Of a DNA stretch of 64,000 nucleotides, positions 32,083 through 44,127 are shown piece after piece. The position numbers and the translations under genes are program-made. Numbering within the stretch: the first letter of the stretch is position 1; the number at the start of each line of letters is the position of its first letter. The notes under the pieces were generated by a model that was given only the letters and a program-made list of their open reading frames with translations, was not told where the DNA came from and did no database searches. The DNA is from Streptomyces venezuelae ATCC 10712 (GTDB taxonomy: Bacteria; Actinomycetota; Actinomycetes; Streptomycetales; Streptomycetaceae). Location: contig NZ_CP029197.1 of the NCBI RefSeq assembly GCF_008639165.1, positions 6,266,001-6,330,000 on the forward strand. Direction: 5' to 3'.

Positions 32083-34745
32083 GCGTCCGAGTCCTCCCCG
32101 AACGGCCGCTCCCCGGCCACGCCGTCTGCCTGGACCTGCGGACGGCGGGGACGTACGACCCCGACGCCGTCGTCCGCGCCGCCCTCGACGCCCCGCAGCC
32201 CGGCGGCGAGCGCCGCTTCCTCGTCCTCGACGAGGCCGACCGGCTCGTCGCCCACCAGCTGCTCCACGAGCGGCTCTCCTCCTACGGCCCCGCCCACATC
32301 GTCTGCCTCGCCGTCGGCGCCCGGGGCGAGCGGACCCTGAGCCGCACCCTCACCCTGCGGCCGCCCGCCGCCGGGGTCCTGTGGGTGTTCGACACGGCCG
32401 AGGACGGCGTCCCGAGCGAGGCCGTGCTGCGCCCGCTCGTCGACGTCCTGTCCACGCCCGAGGTCTTCGACGCCGTCCTGCGGGCGCTGGGCGAGGTGGT
32501 GCACGGCGTCGCCGTGCCCGCCGTCCGCGTCCTGGAGCACGACCTCACCGACGAGGCGCGGGCGCGGGCCTGGCGGCAGGCCGTGGAGGGGCTCACCGGC
32601 CCGGACGTGCCGGCCGGGACCGCCTCCGCCGAGCAGGTGCCCGCCGCGCTCGCGCTGCTGCTCGACGAGGGCGTGCCGCGGTCCCTCGCCGACCACCGCT
32701 GGCTGCCCCCGCAGGGCCGGGCGGGCCTGCGGCTCGCCGGCTGCGACGAGGCCGTCGGGGACGCCGTCGACGGCTACCACCGGGTGCGGGGCGCGGCCGG
32801 ACTCCTCACCGGGGTCGGCGCCACCGTCGACCTGCCCGGGGACATCGAGCGGGTGGCGCGCGAGCTCGACCGGTTGCGTGCCACCGTCGCGGACGCCTTC
32901 GCCGCCGCGGGCGGCAGCCGGCTCACCGCGGAACACCGGGGCGTCCTGCGCGAGCGGGGCATCGAACTGCCCGAGATGCCACGGGAGATCTCGCGGGCCG
33001 GGATCGTCCCCGCGCTGCGCGACCACACCCACGAACTGATCGGCAAGGGCCTGCCGCTGCGCTCGGTCGCGGCCCGGCTCGCCGCGCTGTCGGCGCGCAC
33101 CGCGCCCGTGGGCAGCGCCGCCCGGCTCGCCCGGCTCGACGCGATCTGCGGGCCGGAGCGGCTGCGCCGGCTCGGCGGCCGGTACCCGTTCACGGCCGGC
33201 GGGTCGCGCCCGGTCGCCTTCGCCGTCACCGGGCTCCTCGCGCTGCTCGCCGGGGTCTGGCCGGTCCTCGGCTGGGTCCTCGGGCCGGCGGTCGGCGTGC
33301 TGGCCGCGGGCCTCGCCCACCTCATGCTGCGGCGCAGGCCCAACCGCTCGCCCGACGGACGGATCGACGGCGGTGGTGCCACCGGAGCCGCGCCCCGGCT
33401 CTTCGGAGGTCTCCTCGGCGGCCTCGCCGGGGCGGGCCTGGGGCAGTTCCTCGGACTGCCGCCCTGGGCGGGGGCCGTGGCGCTGGCTGTCTCCCTGACG
33501 GCCGTGGTGCTCCTCGCGCTCCGCGACTGGAGCCGTGCCGTGGACGACTGGTGGGCGCGGGCCGACCCGGAGGAGGCCTGGCGCATCCTGCGCGAGGTCC
33601 GGCACCTGGTGGTCACGACCGCGGTGCACGACTGGCTCTTCGCCGAGGTCCGGCACCACTGCTCGGCGGGTGCGGGGGCGGTGGCCCGGTTGCTGCGCGG
33701 TCTCGCGGACACGGCGGACGCGCACGGGCGCACGTACCCGGACGGACGGGCCTCCGCGCACGATCCGTCGTCGTACGCGTCGGACGCCGCGGACCCGTCG
33801 TACCCGTCGTACCCGTCGTCGTACCCGGCGGAGGGGGCCGGGTACGAGCCGTCCGGCGGGGGCGCCCGCAAGGCGGCCCGCGTCGACGCGGGTCCGCCTC
33901 CGTCGTCCGACGGCGGTACGGCGTCCTGGAGTTGGGAGGACTGGGGGGACGGCGCGGAGGACGACGTCTGGTCCGACATGGACGAGGAACCCGCGGCGCC
34001 GGTACGGCCCTCGGCCGACTTCCCCCACCCGTCGGACCCCGCCGGCCCGGCCGACGACCCGGCCGGTGCCGGCCCGTGGCGGCCAGGGGCCGTGTCCCCG
34101 CCCCCGTCCGGCCGGGCGTCCGGTCCCGCGCCCGCCTGGCTGGAGCGGCGGTACGGGGACGGCGGCCCGCTGCTCGTCGACACGCTCGTCGGCGACCTGG
34201 TCTCCGGCACCCTGCTGATCCTCGACCGCTGCTGGGCGGGGGTCGAGCGCGATCCCGGCGCCGTGGTGCCCGCCGTGCACGAGCGGCGGATCACGGAGCT
34301 CCTCGACGACACCCGGCTCCGTCTGGAGCGCGACGTGGCCGCCTCGCCTCCGCCCCGCCAGGAGGGCCTGCGGGACCCGGACGCGCTCGCCGGACTCGCC
34401 GCCTTCACCGACCGTTCCGACCGGCCCGACGCCGCCCGGCTCACCGGGGTCGCGCCGGACGCCGTGGCGCGGCTGCTGCTCGCCGAGGACGACCCCGGCC
34501 GTACGGTCGCGCTCTGCGGCCCGGAGCACCTGCGGCTGCTCTCCCACGACCCGCTCGCGGCCCGGCAGGTCCGCTTCGTCCCCGAGGCGATGCGCCGCGG
34601 GGCCGCCGGGGACGACGTCTGGCGGGGCACCGCCGAGGACGTCGTGTGGACCGGCGCGGGACGCCACGCCGGAATCCTCCGACTCGTACCGCTCCGCGCG
34701 GACGTCGTGCACACCGTCCGCGCCGAGGAGGCGGGAGAACCGTGA
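32079..34745 (+). CDS. Polytopic membrane protein of the tubulin/GTPase cluster, unknown function
   Basis: An 888-residue protein joined to the tubulin-like gene by GTGA. Residues 1-200 form a possible alpha/beta domain (VLDEADRLVAHQLLHERL, HIVCLAVGARGERTL). A helical region follows, then four hydrophobic helices at about 377-415 and 439-482 (VAFAVTGLLALLAGVWPVLG; AGAVALAVSLTAVVLLALR). After them come a Pro/Ser/Tyr-rich linker (YPSYPSSYP) and a soluble C-terminal domain of about 180 residues ending in histidine- and acidic-rich sequence. The role is likely membrane attachment of the complex. I cannot assign a family. Confidence 0.6.
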   Translation: MSVRVLPERPLPGHAVCLDLRTAGTYDPDAVVRAALDAPQPGGERRFLVLDEADRLVAHQLLHERLSSYGPAHIVCLAVGARGERTLSRTLTLRPPAAGVLWVFDTAEDGVPSEAVLRPLVDVLSTPEVFDAVLRALGEVVHGVAVPAVRVLEHDLTDEARARAWRQAVEGLTGPDVPAGTASAEQVPAALALLLDEGVPRSLADHRWLPPQGRAGLRLAGCDEAVGDAVDGYHRVRGAAGLLTGVGATVDLPGDIERVARELDRLRATVADAFAAAGGSRLTAEHRGVLRERGIELPEMPREISRAGIVPALRDHTHELIGKGLPLRSVAARLAALSARTAPVGSAARLARLDAICGPERLRRLGGRYPFTAGGSRPVAFAVTGLLALLAGVWPVLGWVLGPAVGVLAAGLAHLMLRRRPNRSPDGRIDGGGATGAAPRLFGGLLGGLAGAGLGQFLGLPPWAGAVALAVSLTAVVLLALRDWSRAVDDWWARADPEEAWRILREVRHLVVTTAVHDWLFAEVRHHCSAGAGAVARLLRGLADTADAHGRTYPDGRASAHDPSSYASDAADPSYPSYPSSYPAEGAGYEPSGGGARKAARVDAGPPPSSDGGTASWSWEDWGDGAEDDVWSDMDEEPAAPVRPSADFPHPSDPAGPADDPAGAGPWRPGAVSPPPSGRASGPAPAWLERRYGDGGPLLVDTLVGDLVSGTLLILDRCWAGVERDPGAVVPAVHERRITELLDDTRLRLERDVAASPPPRQEGLRDPDALAGLAAFTDRSDRPDAARLTGVAPDAVARLLLAEDDPGRTVALCGPEHLRLLSHDPLAARQVRFVPEAMRRGAAGDDVWRGTAEDVVWTGAGRHAGILRLVPLRADVVHTVRAEEAGEP

Positions 34746-37248
34746 CCGACCCGAACCACCCGAACCACCCGAACCGAACGAACCATCCGAACCGAACGAA
34801 CCATCCGAACCAGCCGCCCGGCTCGGACCAGCGCCACCGCCCGAACCAGCCACACCGCTCGAACCAGCCGGGCCAGGAGGACCCGGAGGACCGCTGGGAG
34901 GACTCCGACGGCCCGGCCGACACCCCGCGCCCGGCCGACGCCCGCCCGAGCGACGCCTACCGGCCGAGCGACGCCCGGAGACCGGACGACGCCCGGCGCT
35001 CCGGCGACGCCCGGCGGTCCGACGGTTCCGACGCCCGGAGCCGTCCGGCCGACTCCCAGCAGCCGATCGGACCGGACCACCCGGACCACCTCAGTACGCC
35101 CCACCCACCGCCCCACCCCTACTACCAGGAGCTGGAGTTCCTCACCCCGCAGGAGGCGCAGTCCCGCTTCGTCGTGCGGTACGGGGAGGACCACCGGCCC
35201 CCCGGCCGGCCCGGCGTCCTGGCACGCCGTGCGCTCCTCGGGGCGGGGGCGGTGCCGGTCGTGCAGTACCGGCTGACCGCGTCCGCGCAGGGCGACCCCC
35301 AGGCGTACGGCCTGCTGGAGCGCGAGGTCGCGGCGGCCGTCGCGCTGGAACGGCGGTACGGCGGCGCGAAGTTCGGCGCCGTGCTCAGCCGGATCGTCGG
35401 CTTCGACCTGACCGCGGGCGAGCCGTTCGTCCTCTACCGGCCCCCGACCGGCCGCCCGCTGGCCGACTGGGCGGGGCGCCTGGGCGCCGAGGACCAGGAG
35501 CGGATCATCGGCCAACTCGCCATGGCCGTACGCCTGATGGCCGACCTCGACCTGGTCCACCGGATGATCACACCCGAGACCGTACGGTGGGACGGCGCCC
35601 GGGTGCGGCTCTGCGAGCCGTACGCGGCGGTGCGGGCCGGCGAGCGGCGCGAGCCCTTCGGCGCCGCTCCCTGGGCCTCGCCCGAGCAGCGCGCCGGGCA
35701 GGGCGGCGCCGACCCGCGCGACGACCTGTGGTCCGTCGCCGAGATCGCGTACTACCTGCTCTCCGGCCGCCCCGACCGGGGTGAGGGACGCCCGGCCGAC
35801 CTGGCCGACTACCGGCGCCTCGCCGCCCTCGAACACAGCGGGCTCTTCTCCCCGCGCGCGACGGAACGCCCGCACCCCGCCGAGCTGTTGAGACTCCTCC
35901 ACGTGCCCGATCCGCTCGCCGTCGGGGCCGGCCCGGCCGATCCGCTCGACCGGTGGCGGGCCGAGTACGACACGCAGATCGCCCGGAAGCGCGCCCTGTC
36001 CGGGCCGGTCCGCACGGCCCCCGGACCGGCCGGGCCCGTCCCGGAGCCCCTCCGGGACACCCGGGCCCCGCGCACCCTGCTCGGACGCATCTTCGGCGGC
36101 GGCGACGAGGCGGCCCGCCCGCCCGTCCGGCCCACCGTGCCGGGGCCCCTGCCCGAACCCGTACCGCCGCCGCCGCGGAGCCGGATGTGCCCGCACTGCC
36201 TGCTGCCCGTCGAGTACGACGAACGGCTGCTCGTCACCATCGACGCCAAGGGCAACCGCGTCCCGCTCGACCTCACCGCCGAACGCCGGCCCGGCCACCT
36301 GGCCGACGCCCGGCGCAAGGCCTACCACCTGTGCCCGCACACCCGGGACGGCGACGAGGGGCACGAACTCCCGGTGCCCTACCTCGTCAACGGCGAACCG
36401 CTCTCCATCGCCCTCGTCGGCAGCTCCTCCGTCGGCAAGACCCACCTCCTCGCCGCCATGCTCGGCGAGGTCGAGCTCGGCGGCCTGGAACCGTACGGGC
36501 TGAAGTGCCTGCCGCTGAACCCCGAGGCGCACCGCACCTACCTGCGCGAACGCGTGCAGAGCCTCCAGCAGGGGCGGCAGCTCGGCCGTACCGGACAGCA
36601 GACCTTCGCGCGGTTCGCCGACGGCCTGCTCGTCTCGGCGGGCGGCGCCGTCCCCCGGCCGGTCGTCTTCTTCGACCTCGCCGGCGAGGACCTCGCCCAG
36701 GACAGCGAGGTCGGCCGCTTCCTCATGGGCGTCGACGCCTTCGTCTTCGTCCTCGACCCGCTGCGGTCGCTGCGGCTGCCCTCCCTCGACCCGGTACGGG
36801 AACAGAGCGGGCTGCGGCGGCGCGACCTCGGCGACGAGGCCTTCGCCACGGTGCTCAACCGCATCCCCCGGCAGAGCGGCGGACTCGTCGCCGCGCCGGC
36901 CGCGCTCGCCGTCAACAAGAGCGACCTGGTGCGCTTCGAACCCGTCGTCGACCGCTGGCTCGGCCGGGCCCTGCCCGGCCGCCACGACCCGGCCGCCGTG
37001 TACGCCGAGAGCCGGGACGCGTACGCCTTTCTCGCCCACCGGGCGAGCGCCGCCTGGCTCAAGCCCTTCGACGACTGCGCGGACTGCACGCTGCACTTCG
37101 TCGCCGCGACCGGCGGGCAGGCGCGGGGCGACCGATTTCCGCACGGGGCCCGGCCACGCCGGGTCCTCGCACCACTGCTGTCGATCTTCGCCATGTGCGG
37201 GCTGCTGCCCGGCGCGGAACCCGTGGGACCCAGGGAAGGGATCGTCCG

Positions 37249-37252
<4 letters not shown>
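34742..37252 (+). CDS. Pseudokinase - zinc-finger - GTPase fusion (double-GTPase-like)
   Basis: An 836-residue protein starting at GTG 34742 (GTGA overlap). Residues 1-110 are Asn/Pro/Asp/Arg repeats. Residues ~130-390 follow the Ser/Thr kinase C-lobe: APWASPEQ (APE) and DDLWSVAEIAYYLLSGR; however HRD reads HRM (VHRMITPETV) and DFG reads CEP, so it should be catalytically dead. A CPHC pair (483-486) suggests a zinc ribbon with downstream Cys/His. Residues ~550-800 are a P-loop GTPase: Walker A G560-SSSVGKT, FFDLAGED (DxxG position), and NKSD near 725 (G4). It resembles the DO-GTPase families noted in NTP-dependent conflict systems, with the adjacent gene as partner. Confidence 0.72.
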
Positions 37253-39513
<2,261 letters not shown>

Positions 39514-39547
39514 CGGAGACCCCCGGCCCCGCCCGTCCGACGCGCCC

Positions 39548-39581
39548 CGCCCCGGCCTGCCCCGAAACGCGGGCCGGGGCG
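39548..39581 (+). terminator. GC-rich hairpin after the tubulin/GTPase operon
   Basis: CGCCCCGGCC (39548-39557) pairs with GGCCGGGGCG (39572-39581) around 14 nt. It sits 34-68 nt after the last operon stop and 24 nt before arcA, with no U-run. Confidence 0.45.
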
Positions 39582-39605
39582 GCGCCGCTCCGTCAGGATG
39601 GGCGT

Positions 39606-40838
39606 ATGGGATTCCACGTCGACTCCGAGACCGGGCGGCTGCGCCGCGTCATCCTGCACCGGCCGGATCTGGAGCTGAAGCGGCTGACCCCGACCAACAA
39701 GGACGCCCTGCTCTTCGACGACGTGCTGTGGGTGCGCCGCGCCCGCCAGGAGCACGACGGCTTCGCGGACGTGCTGCGGGACCGGGGTGTGGAGGTGCAC
39801 CTCTTCGGTGACCTGCTGAGCGAGGCCCTCGAGGTGCCGGCCGCCCGCGCCCTGGTGCTCGACCGGGTCTTCGACGAGAAGGAGTACGGGCCGCTGGCCG
39901 CCGACCACCTGCGGGCGGCGTTCGACTCGCTCGACGCCGTCGCGCTGACGGAGGCGCTCGTCGGCGGGATGACGAAGCGGGAGTTCCTGGCGGCGCACCG
40001 GGAGCCCACCTCGGTCCGGTTCCACGTCATGGACCTGGACGACTTCCTCCTCGGCCCGCTGCCGAACCACCTGTTCACCCGGGACACCTCGGCCTGGATC
40101 TACGACGGCGTCTCGATCAACGCGATGCGGTGGCCGGCCCGGCAGCGCGAGACCGTCCACTTCGAGGCGATCTACAAGCACCATCCGCTCTTCACCGGCG
40201 CCGAGGCGGGCCCGTTCCACCACTGGTCGGAGGGGCAGGCCGACTATCCGTCGACGATCGAGGGCGGGGACGTCCTGGTCATCGGCAACGGCGCCGTGCT
40301 CATCGGGATGAGTGAGCGGACGACGCCGCAGGCGGTGGAGATGCTGGCCCGGGGGATGTTCGCGGCGGGGTCGGCGCGCACCATCGTCGCGCTCGACATG
40401 CCGAAGCGGCGCGCGTTCATGCACCTGGACACCGTCATGACGATGGTGGACCAGGACGTCTTCACCCAGTACGCGGGGCTCGGGATGCTCCGCTCGTACA
40501 CGATCGAGCCGGGCGACGAGGGGCAGCCGCTGCGGGTGACGGACCATCCGCCGGAGCAGATGCACAGCGCGATCGCCGCAGCGCTCGGCCTCCGGGACAT
40601 CCGGGTCCTGACGGCGACGCAGGACGTGCACGCGGCCGAGCGCGAGCAGTGGGACGACGGGTGCAACGTGCTCGCCGTGGAGCCGGGGGTGGTCGTGGCG
40701 TACGAGCGGAACGTCACCACGAACACGCATCTGCGGAAGCAGGGCATCGAGGTGATCGAGATCCCGGGCAGCGAGCTGGGCCGGGGGAGGGGCGGGCCGC
40801 GCTGTATGAGCTGCCCGGTGGAGCGCGACGCCTCCTGA
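39606..40838 (+). CDS. arcA: Arginine deiminase
   Basis: A 410-residue enzyme converting arginine to citrulline and ammonia. Landmarks are FTRDTSAWIYDGVSINAM, EGGDVLVIGNGAVLIGMSERT, MHLDTVMTMVD, and the catalytic Cys C400 in GGPRCMSCPVERD (matching Cys406 of the Pseudomonas enzyme). Length is normal (about 410). ATG 39606 fits the family start. A CAGGAT hexamer exactly 6 nt before the ATG and the lack of a clear ribosome site suggest leaderless initiation. OTC and a permease follow, forming an arginine-use unit; no carbamate kinase gene is in the window. Confidence 0.95.
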   Translation: MGFHVDSETGRLRRVILHRPDLELKRLTPTNKDALLFDDVLWVRRARQEHDGFADVLRDRGVEVHLFGDLLSEALEVPAARALVLDRVFDEKEYGPLAADHLRAAFDSLDAVALTEALVGGMTKREFLAAHREPTSVRFHVMDLDDFLLGPLPNHLFTRDTSAWIYDGVSINAMRWPARQRETVHFEAIYKHHPLFTGAEAGPFHHWSEGQADYPSTIEGGDVLVIGNGAVLIGMSERTTPQAVEMLARGMFAAGSARTIVALDMPKRRAFMHLDTVMTMVDQDVFTQYAGLGMLRSYTIEPGDEGQPLRVTDHPPEQMHSAIAAALGLRDIRVLTATQDVHAAEREQWDDGCNVLAVEPGVVVAYERNVTTNTHLRKQGIEVIEIPGSELGRGRGGPRCMSCPVERDAS

Positions 40839-40912
40839 GGCCGAGCGGGGCCGAGCGAGGCCGGGCGGGGCCGGCGAGGCAGGGACGCGAAGGGGGGCTG
40901 TATATAAATGTT

Positions 40913-40930
40913 GAAGTGCGTATACACTTC
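40913..40930. promoter_or_regulatory. Candidate ARG box upstream of argF/arcB
   Basis: An AT-rich island with GAAGTG (40913-40918) inverted as CACTTC (40925-40930) around CGTATA, and TATATAAAT just upstream. It lies 79-96 nt before the OTC start. ArgR-type operators are AT-rich dyads of about 18 bp, so ArgR control is a reasonable guess. Confidence 0.4.
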
Positions 40931-41008
40931 CAGCTTCCAGGGCACTTCCAGAGTCCTGATCGTCGTCCCCGATCGCCGCCCCCGACCGTACCCATAGGAG
41001 CGCGTCCC

Positions 41009-42022
41009 ATGGCCACAGACCTCATCGGCCGCCACTTCCTCAAGGAGCTGGACTTCACCGCCGAGGAGTTCCGCGGCCTCGTCGCCCTCGCCGCCGACCT
41101 CAAGGCCGCCAAGAAGGCGGGCGCCGAGGTCCAGCGGCTGCGCGGCCGGAACATCGCCCTGATCTTCGAGAAGACCTCGACCCGCACCCGCTGCGCCTTC
41201 GAGGTCGCCGCTGCCGACCAGGGCGCGTCCACCACCTACCTGGACCCCGCCGGCTCCCAGATGGGCCACAAGGAGTCGGTCAAGGACACCGCCCGCGTCC
41301 TCGGCCGGATGTTCGACGGCATCGAGTACCGGGGCGACGGCCAGTCCGTGGTCGAGGAGCTCGCCGCCTTCGCCGGCGTCCCCGTCTTCAACGGGCTCAC
41401 CGACGACTGGCACCCCACCCAGATGCTCGCCGACGTGCTCACCATGACCGAGCACACGGAGAAGCCGCTGGACGCCATCGCCTTCGCCTACCTCGGCGAC
41501 GCCCGCTTCAACATGGGCAACTCCTACCTGGTGACCGGCGCCCTGCTCGGCATGGACGTCCGGATCGTCGCCCCGCGCGCGTACTGGCCGGCCGAGGAGG
41601 TCGTCACCGCGGCCCGCAAGCTCGCCGAGACCAGCGGCGCCACCGTCACCCTCACCGAGGACGTGGCGGAGGGCGTCCGGGGCGCCGACTTCGTGGCCAC
41701 CGACGTCTGGGTCTCCATGGGGGAGCCCAAGGAGGTCTGGGACGCGCGGATCGCCGCCCTCGCCCCGTACGCCGTGACCATGGACGTGCTGCGAGCCACC
41801 GGGAACCCGGACGTCAAGTTCCTGCACTGCCTCCCGGCCTTCCACGACCTGGGCACGGACGTCGGGCGGGACATCCACGCCCGGCACGGCCTGACCGAGC
41901 TGGAGGTCTCCGACGAGGTCTTCGAGTCGGCGCACTCGGTCGTCTTCGACGAGGCGGAGAACCGGATGCACACCATCAAGGCGGTCCTGGTGGCGACGAT
42001 GGCCGGCGGCCCGCTGCCGTAG
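41009..42022 (+). CDS. argF: Ornithine carbamoyltransferase
   Basis: A 337-residue enzyme interconverting ornithine plus carbamoyl phosphate and citrulline plus phosphate. Carbamoyl-phosphate site STRTRC, HPTQMLADVLT, DVWVSMGEP and the ornithine site FLHCLPAFHD are all intact. ATG 41009 has TAGGAG 8 nt upstream. Location behind arginine deiminase suggests the catabolic (ArcB) direction, in which citrulline is phosphorolysed. The biosynthetic role cannot be excluded because no other arg gene is near. The symbol argF is used in the broad sense. Confidence 0.95.
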   Translation: MATDLIGRHFLKELDFTAEEFRGLVALAADLKAAKKAGAEVQRLRGRNIALIFEKTSTRTRCAFEVAAADQGASTTYLDPAGSQMGHKESVKDTARVLGRMFDGIEYRGDGQSVVEELAAFAGVPVFNGLTDDWHPTQMLADVLTMTEHTEKPLDAIAFAYLGDARFNMGNSYLVTGALLGMDVRIVAPRAYWPAEEVVTAARKLAETSGATVTLTEDVAEGVRGADFVATDVWVSMGEPKEVWDARIAALAPYAVTMDVLRATGNPDVKFLHCLPAFHDLGTDVGRDIHARHGLTELEVSDEVFESAHSVVFDEAENRMHTIKAVLVATMAGGPLP

Positions 42023-42058
42023 GCGCCCGGGCGCTGAGCGGCATAGCTTTGCGCCCGA

Positions 42059-42088
42059 TTGGGTGAATATGCGCGGTGCGGTTACGAT
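42059..42088 (+). promoter_or_regulatory. Candidate promoter of the amino-acid permease
   Basis: TTGGGT (42059-42064) and TACGAT (42083-42088) with an 18-bp spacer. Transcription would start near 42095, immediately before the 42099-42132 hairpin, placing that hairpin at the 5' end of the mRNA. Confidence 0.5.
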
Positions 42089-42098
42089 CGCATCTTCA

Positions 42099-42132
42099 CA
42101 GGGGGTTCGGACGCGTATGTCCGAACCCCCTG
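42099..42132 (+). promoter_or_regulatory. Perfect 13-bp hairpin in the permease leader
   Basis: Arms 42099-42111 and 42120-42132 are exact reverse complements around an 8-nt loop. An ATG (42117) in frame with the permease lies across loop and arm. No U-run follows, so it is not a simple terminator; mRNA stability or translational control is possible. Confidence 0.65.
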
Positions 42133-42164
42133 ACGCATGCACCACCAGGAATGAGAACCGCCGC

Positions 42165-43604
42165 ATGTCCCCGTCCGCCTCGCGGATCAAGTCCCCGCAA
42201 CTGCTCCTCGCCGAATCCGGCCACGACCTCGAAGGCCACGGCCTCAAGCGCACCATGGGCCTCTTCCAGCTCGTGTGCTTCGGCGTCGGCGCGATCGTCG
42301 GCACCGGCATCTTCGTCGGCCTCTCCGACAGCGTCGCCGAGGCGGGCCCCGCGGTCGTCGTCTCCTTCGTCCTCGCCGCGATCACCTGCATCTTCACCGC
42401 CTTCTCCTTCGCGGAGCTCGGCGGCGCGATCCCGGTCTCGGGCTCCTCGTACTCCTTCGCCTACGCCTCGCTCGGCGAGCGCGCCGCCTTCCTCGTCGGC
42501 TGGTGCCTGCTCCTGGAGTACGGCGTCTCCGTCTCTGCGGTGGCCGTCGGCTGGAGCCAGTACCTCAACGAGCTGCTCGACAGCCTGACGGGTTGGCAGC
42601 TGCCCGACGCGCTCTCCGCGGGCCCCGGCGAGGGCGGAGTCGTCAACGTCCCCGCCGTGATCGTGATCCTGCTCGCCGCGACCCTGCTGGTGCGCGGGGT
42701 GCGGGAGAGCGCGCGGGCGACCGCCGCCATGGCGATCCTCAAGATCGGCATCCTGGTCGTCTTCTGCGCGATCGGCTTCTCCGCCTTCCAGGCCGGCCAC
42801 CTCTCGCCCTTCGCCGAGCACGGCATGGGCGGCATCACCGCGGGCGCCTCGGTGGCCTTCTTCTCGTACATCGGCTTCGACGCGATCACCACGGCCGGCG
42901 AGGAGGTGAAGAACCCGCGGCGGAACATCCCGATCGCCATCCTCATCTGCATCGGGCTCGTCACCCTGCTCTACTGCGCCGTCGCGCTCTCCGCGATCGG
43001 GGCCCTCGGCGCCGACGCGGTGGCCGACCGGCCCGCCGCGCTCTCGCTCGTCGTCGACCAGGTCACCGGCTCGTCGATCGGCGGCGGGATCATCGCGTTC
43101 GGCGCCGTCGTCGCCATCGCGTCCGTGGTCCTCGCGGTGATGTACGGGCAGACCCGCATCCTGATGTCGATGTCCCGCGACGGTCTCGTCCCCCGGGTCT
43201 TCGAACGGGTCTCCCCGAAGTCCGCCACGCCGGTGGCCAACACCTGGATCGTGGCCGCGGTCTTCGCCGTGCCGGCGGCCTTCGCCTCGCTCGACGTGGT
43301 CGTGAACCTGACCACCATCGGCACGCTCGCCGTCATGGCGGTCGTCAACCTCGCGGTGATGGTGCTGCGGCGCCGGAACCCCGAGCTGCCGCGCTCCTTC
43401 CGGGTGCCGCTCTTCCCGCTGAGCCCGATCCTGGGCATCGGCTTCTGCCTCTACCTGATCTGGGGCACGGGCTGGACGACCTGGCTGCAGTTCGCCGGCT
43501 TCCTGGTCGTCGGGGCGCTGGTGTACGCGGGCTACGGGCGCCGCCACTCGCGCCTGGTCACCGCTCCGGGTGACGACGCTGCGCCGGTATCCCCGGCAGG
43601 GTGA
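42165..43604 (+). CDS. APC family amino acid permease
   Basis: A 479-residue transporter with about 12 membrane helices. The family signatures GLFQLVCFGVGAIVGTGIFVGL (quoted in part) at helix 1 and FFSYIGFDAITTAGEEVKNPRRNIP in helix 6-loop (with the conserved Glu-Glu-x-x-Asn-Pro) are present; the cationic-amino-acid (CAT/YfnA) subgroup fits best. It follows arcA and OTC and probably imports arginine or another cationic amino acid. The start used here is ATG 42165, with GAGA 8 nt upstream; in-frame ATG 42117 lies inside the hairpin. The 3' end overlaps the convergent ATPase gene by 47 bp. Confidence 0.9.
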   Translation: MSPSASRIKSPQLLLAESGHDLEGHGLKRTMGLFQLVCFGVGAIVGTGIFVGLSDSVAEAGPAVVVSFVLAAITCIFTAFSFAELGGAIPVSGSSYSFAYASLGERAAFLVGWCLLLEYGVSVSAVAVGWSQYLNELLDSLTGWQLPDALSAGPGEGGVVNVPAVIVILLAATLLVRGVRESARATAAMAILKIGILVVFCAIGFSAFQAGHLSPFAEHGMGGITAGASVAFFSYIGFDAITTAGEEVKNPRRNIPIAILICIGLVTLLYCAVALSAIGALGADAVADRPAALSLVVDQVTGSSIGGGIIAFGAVVAIASVVLAVMYGQTRILMSMSRDGLVPRVFERVSPKSATPVANTWIVAAVFAVPAAFASLDVVVNLTTIGTLAVMAVVNLAVMVLRRRNPELPRSFRVPLFPLSPILGIGFCLYLIWGTGWTTWLQFAGFLVVGALVYAGYGRRHSRLVTAPGDDAAPVSPAG

Positions 43605-44127
43605 ACCAGACCGCCTTGCCCCCCGCGGTGGGGCGGTGGCCGCAGTCGCTGCTGAGCGCCCGGATGAGGAGGAGGCCGCGGCCGTGCTCCTGCCAGGGGT
43701 CGACCCCGGTCGCCGGGTCGGGGCAGACGAGCTCGCCGGGGGCGGCGGGCTCGGAGTCGTGGACCTCGATCTGACAGCCGCCGGGGGCCGAGAACAGCTC
43801 GACGACCAGCTCGATGGGGCCGAGGCCCGCGGTGTGCTCGACGGCGTTGGCGACCAGCTCGGCGGTGAGCAGCTCGGCCGTGTCGCGGTCCGGCCGGGCG
43901 CCGGCCGTGGGGTCGAGGCCGGTGAGGGCGGTACGGATCAGGGCGCGGGCGAGCGGTACGGCGGCGGTCGTGTGGGGCAGCTGGACGCGCCACGAGCGGG
44001 CGGGCCCGTGTGCGGGGGGTCCGGTGCTTTCGGTGGGCCCGGTGGGGCTGGTGGGACTGGTGGTTTCGGTGGGTCCACTGGGGTCGGTCGGACCGGTGGT
44101 GTCGGTGGGGCCGGTGGTTTCGGGCAT
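43558..44127 (-). CDS. RsbW-type ATP-binding (anti-sigma factor-like) protein
   Basis: A 189-residue protein. Residues 1-42 are Gly-Pro-Thr repeats. Residues ~48-180 form a GHKL/HATPase_c domain as in the anti-sigma factor RsbW: ELLTAELVANAVEHT (N box), VHDSEP (G1) and HGRGLLLIRALSSDCG (G2). Streptomyces has many such proteins that bind sigma factors or antagonists. No sigma or anti-anti-sigma partner adjoins it. The frame begins at ATG 44127. The 3' end overlaps the permease gene by 47 bp in antisense. Confidence 0.9.
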   Translation of the reverse strand: MPETTGPTDTTGPTDPSGPTETTSPTSPTGPTESTGPPAHGPARSWRVQLPHTTAAVPLARALIRTALTGLDPTAGARPDRDTAELLTAELVANAVEHTAGLGPIELVVELFSAPGGCQIEVHDSEPAAPGELVCPDPATGVDPWQEHGRGLLLIRALSSDCGHRPTAGGKAVWFTLPGIPAQRRHPER

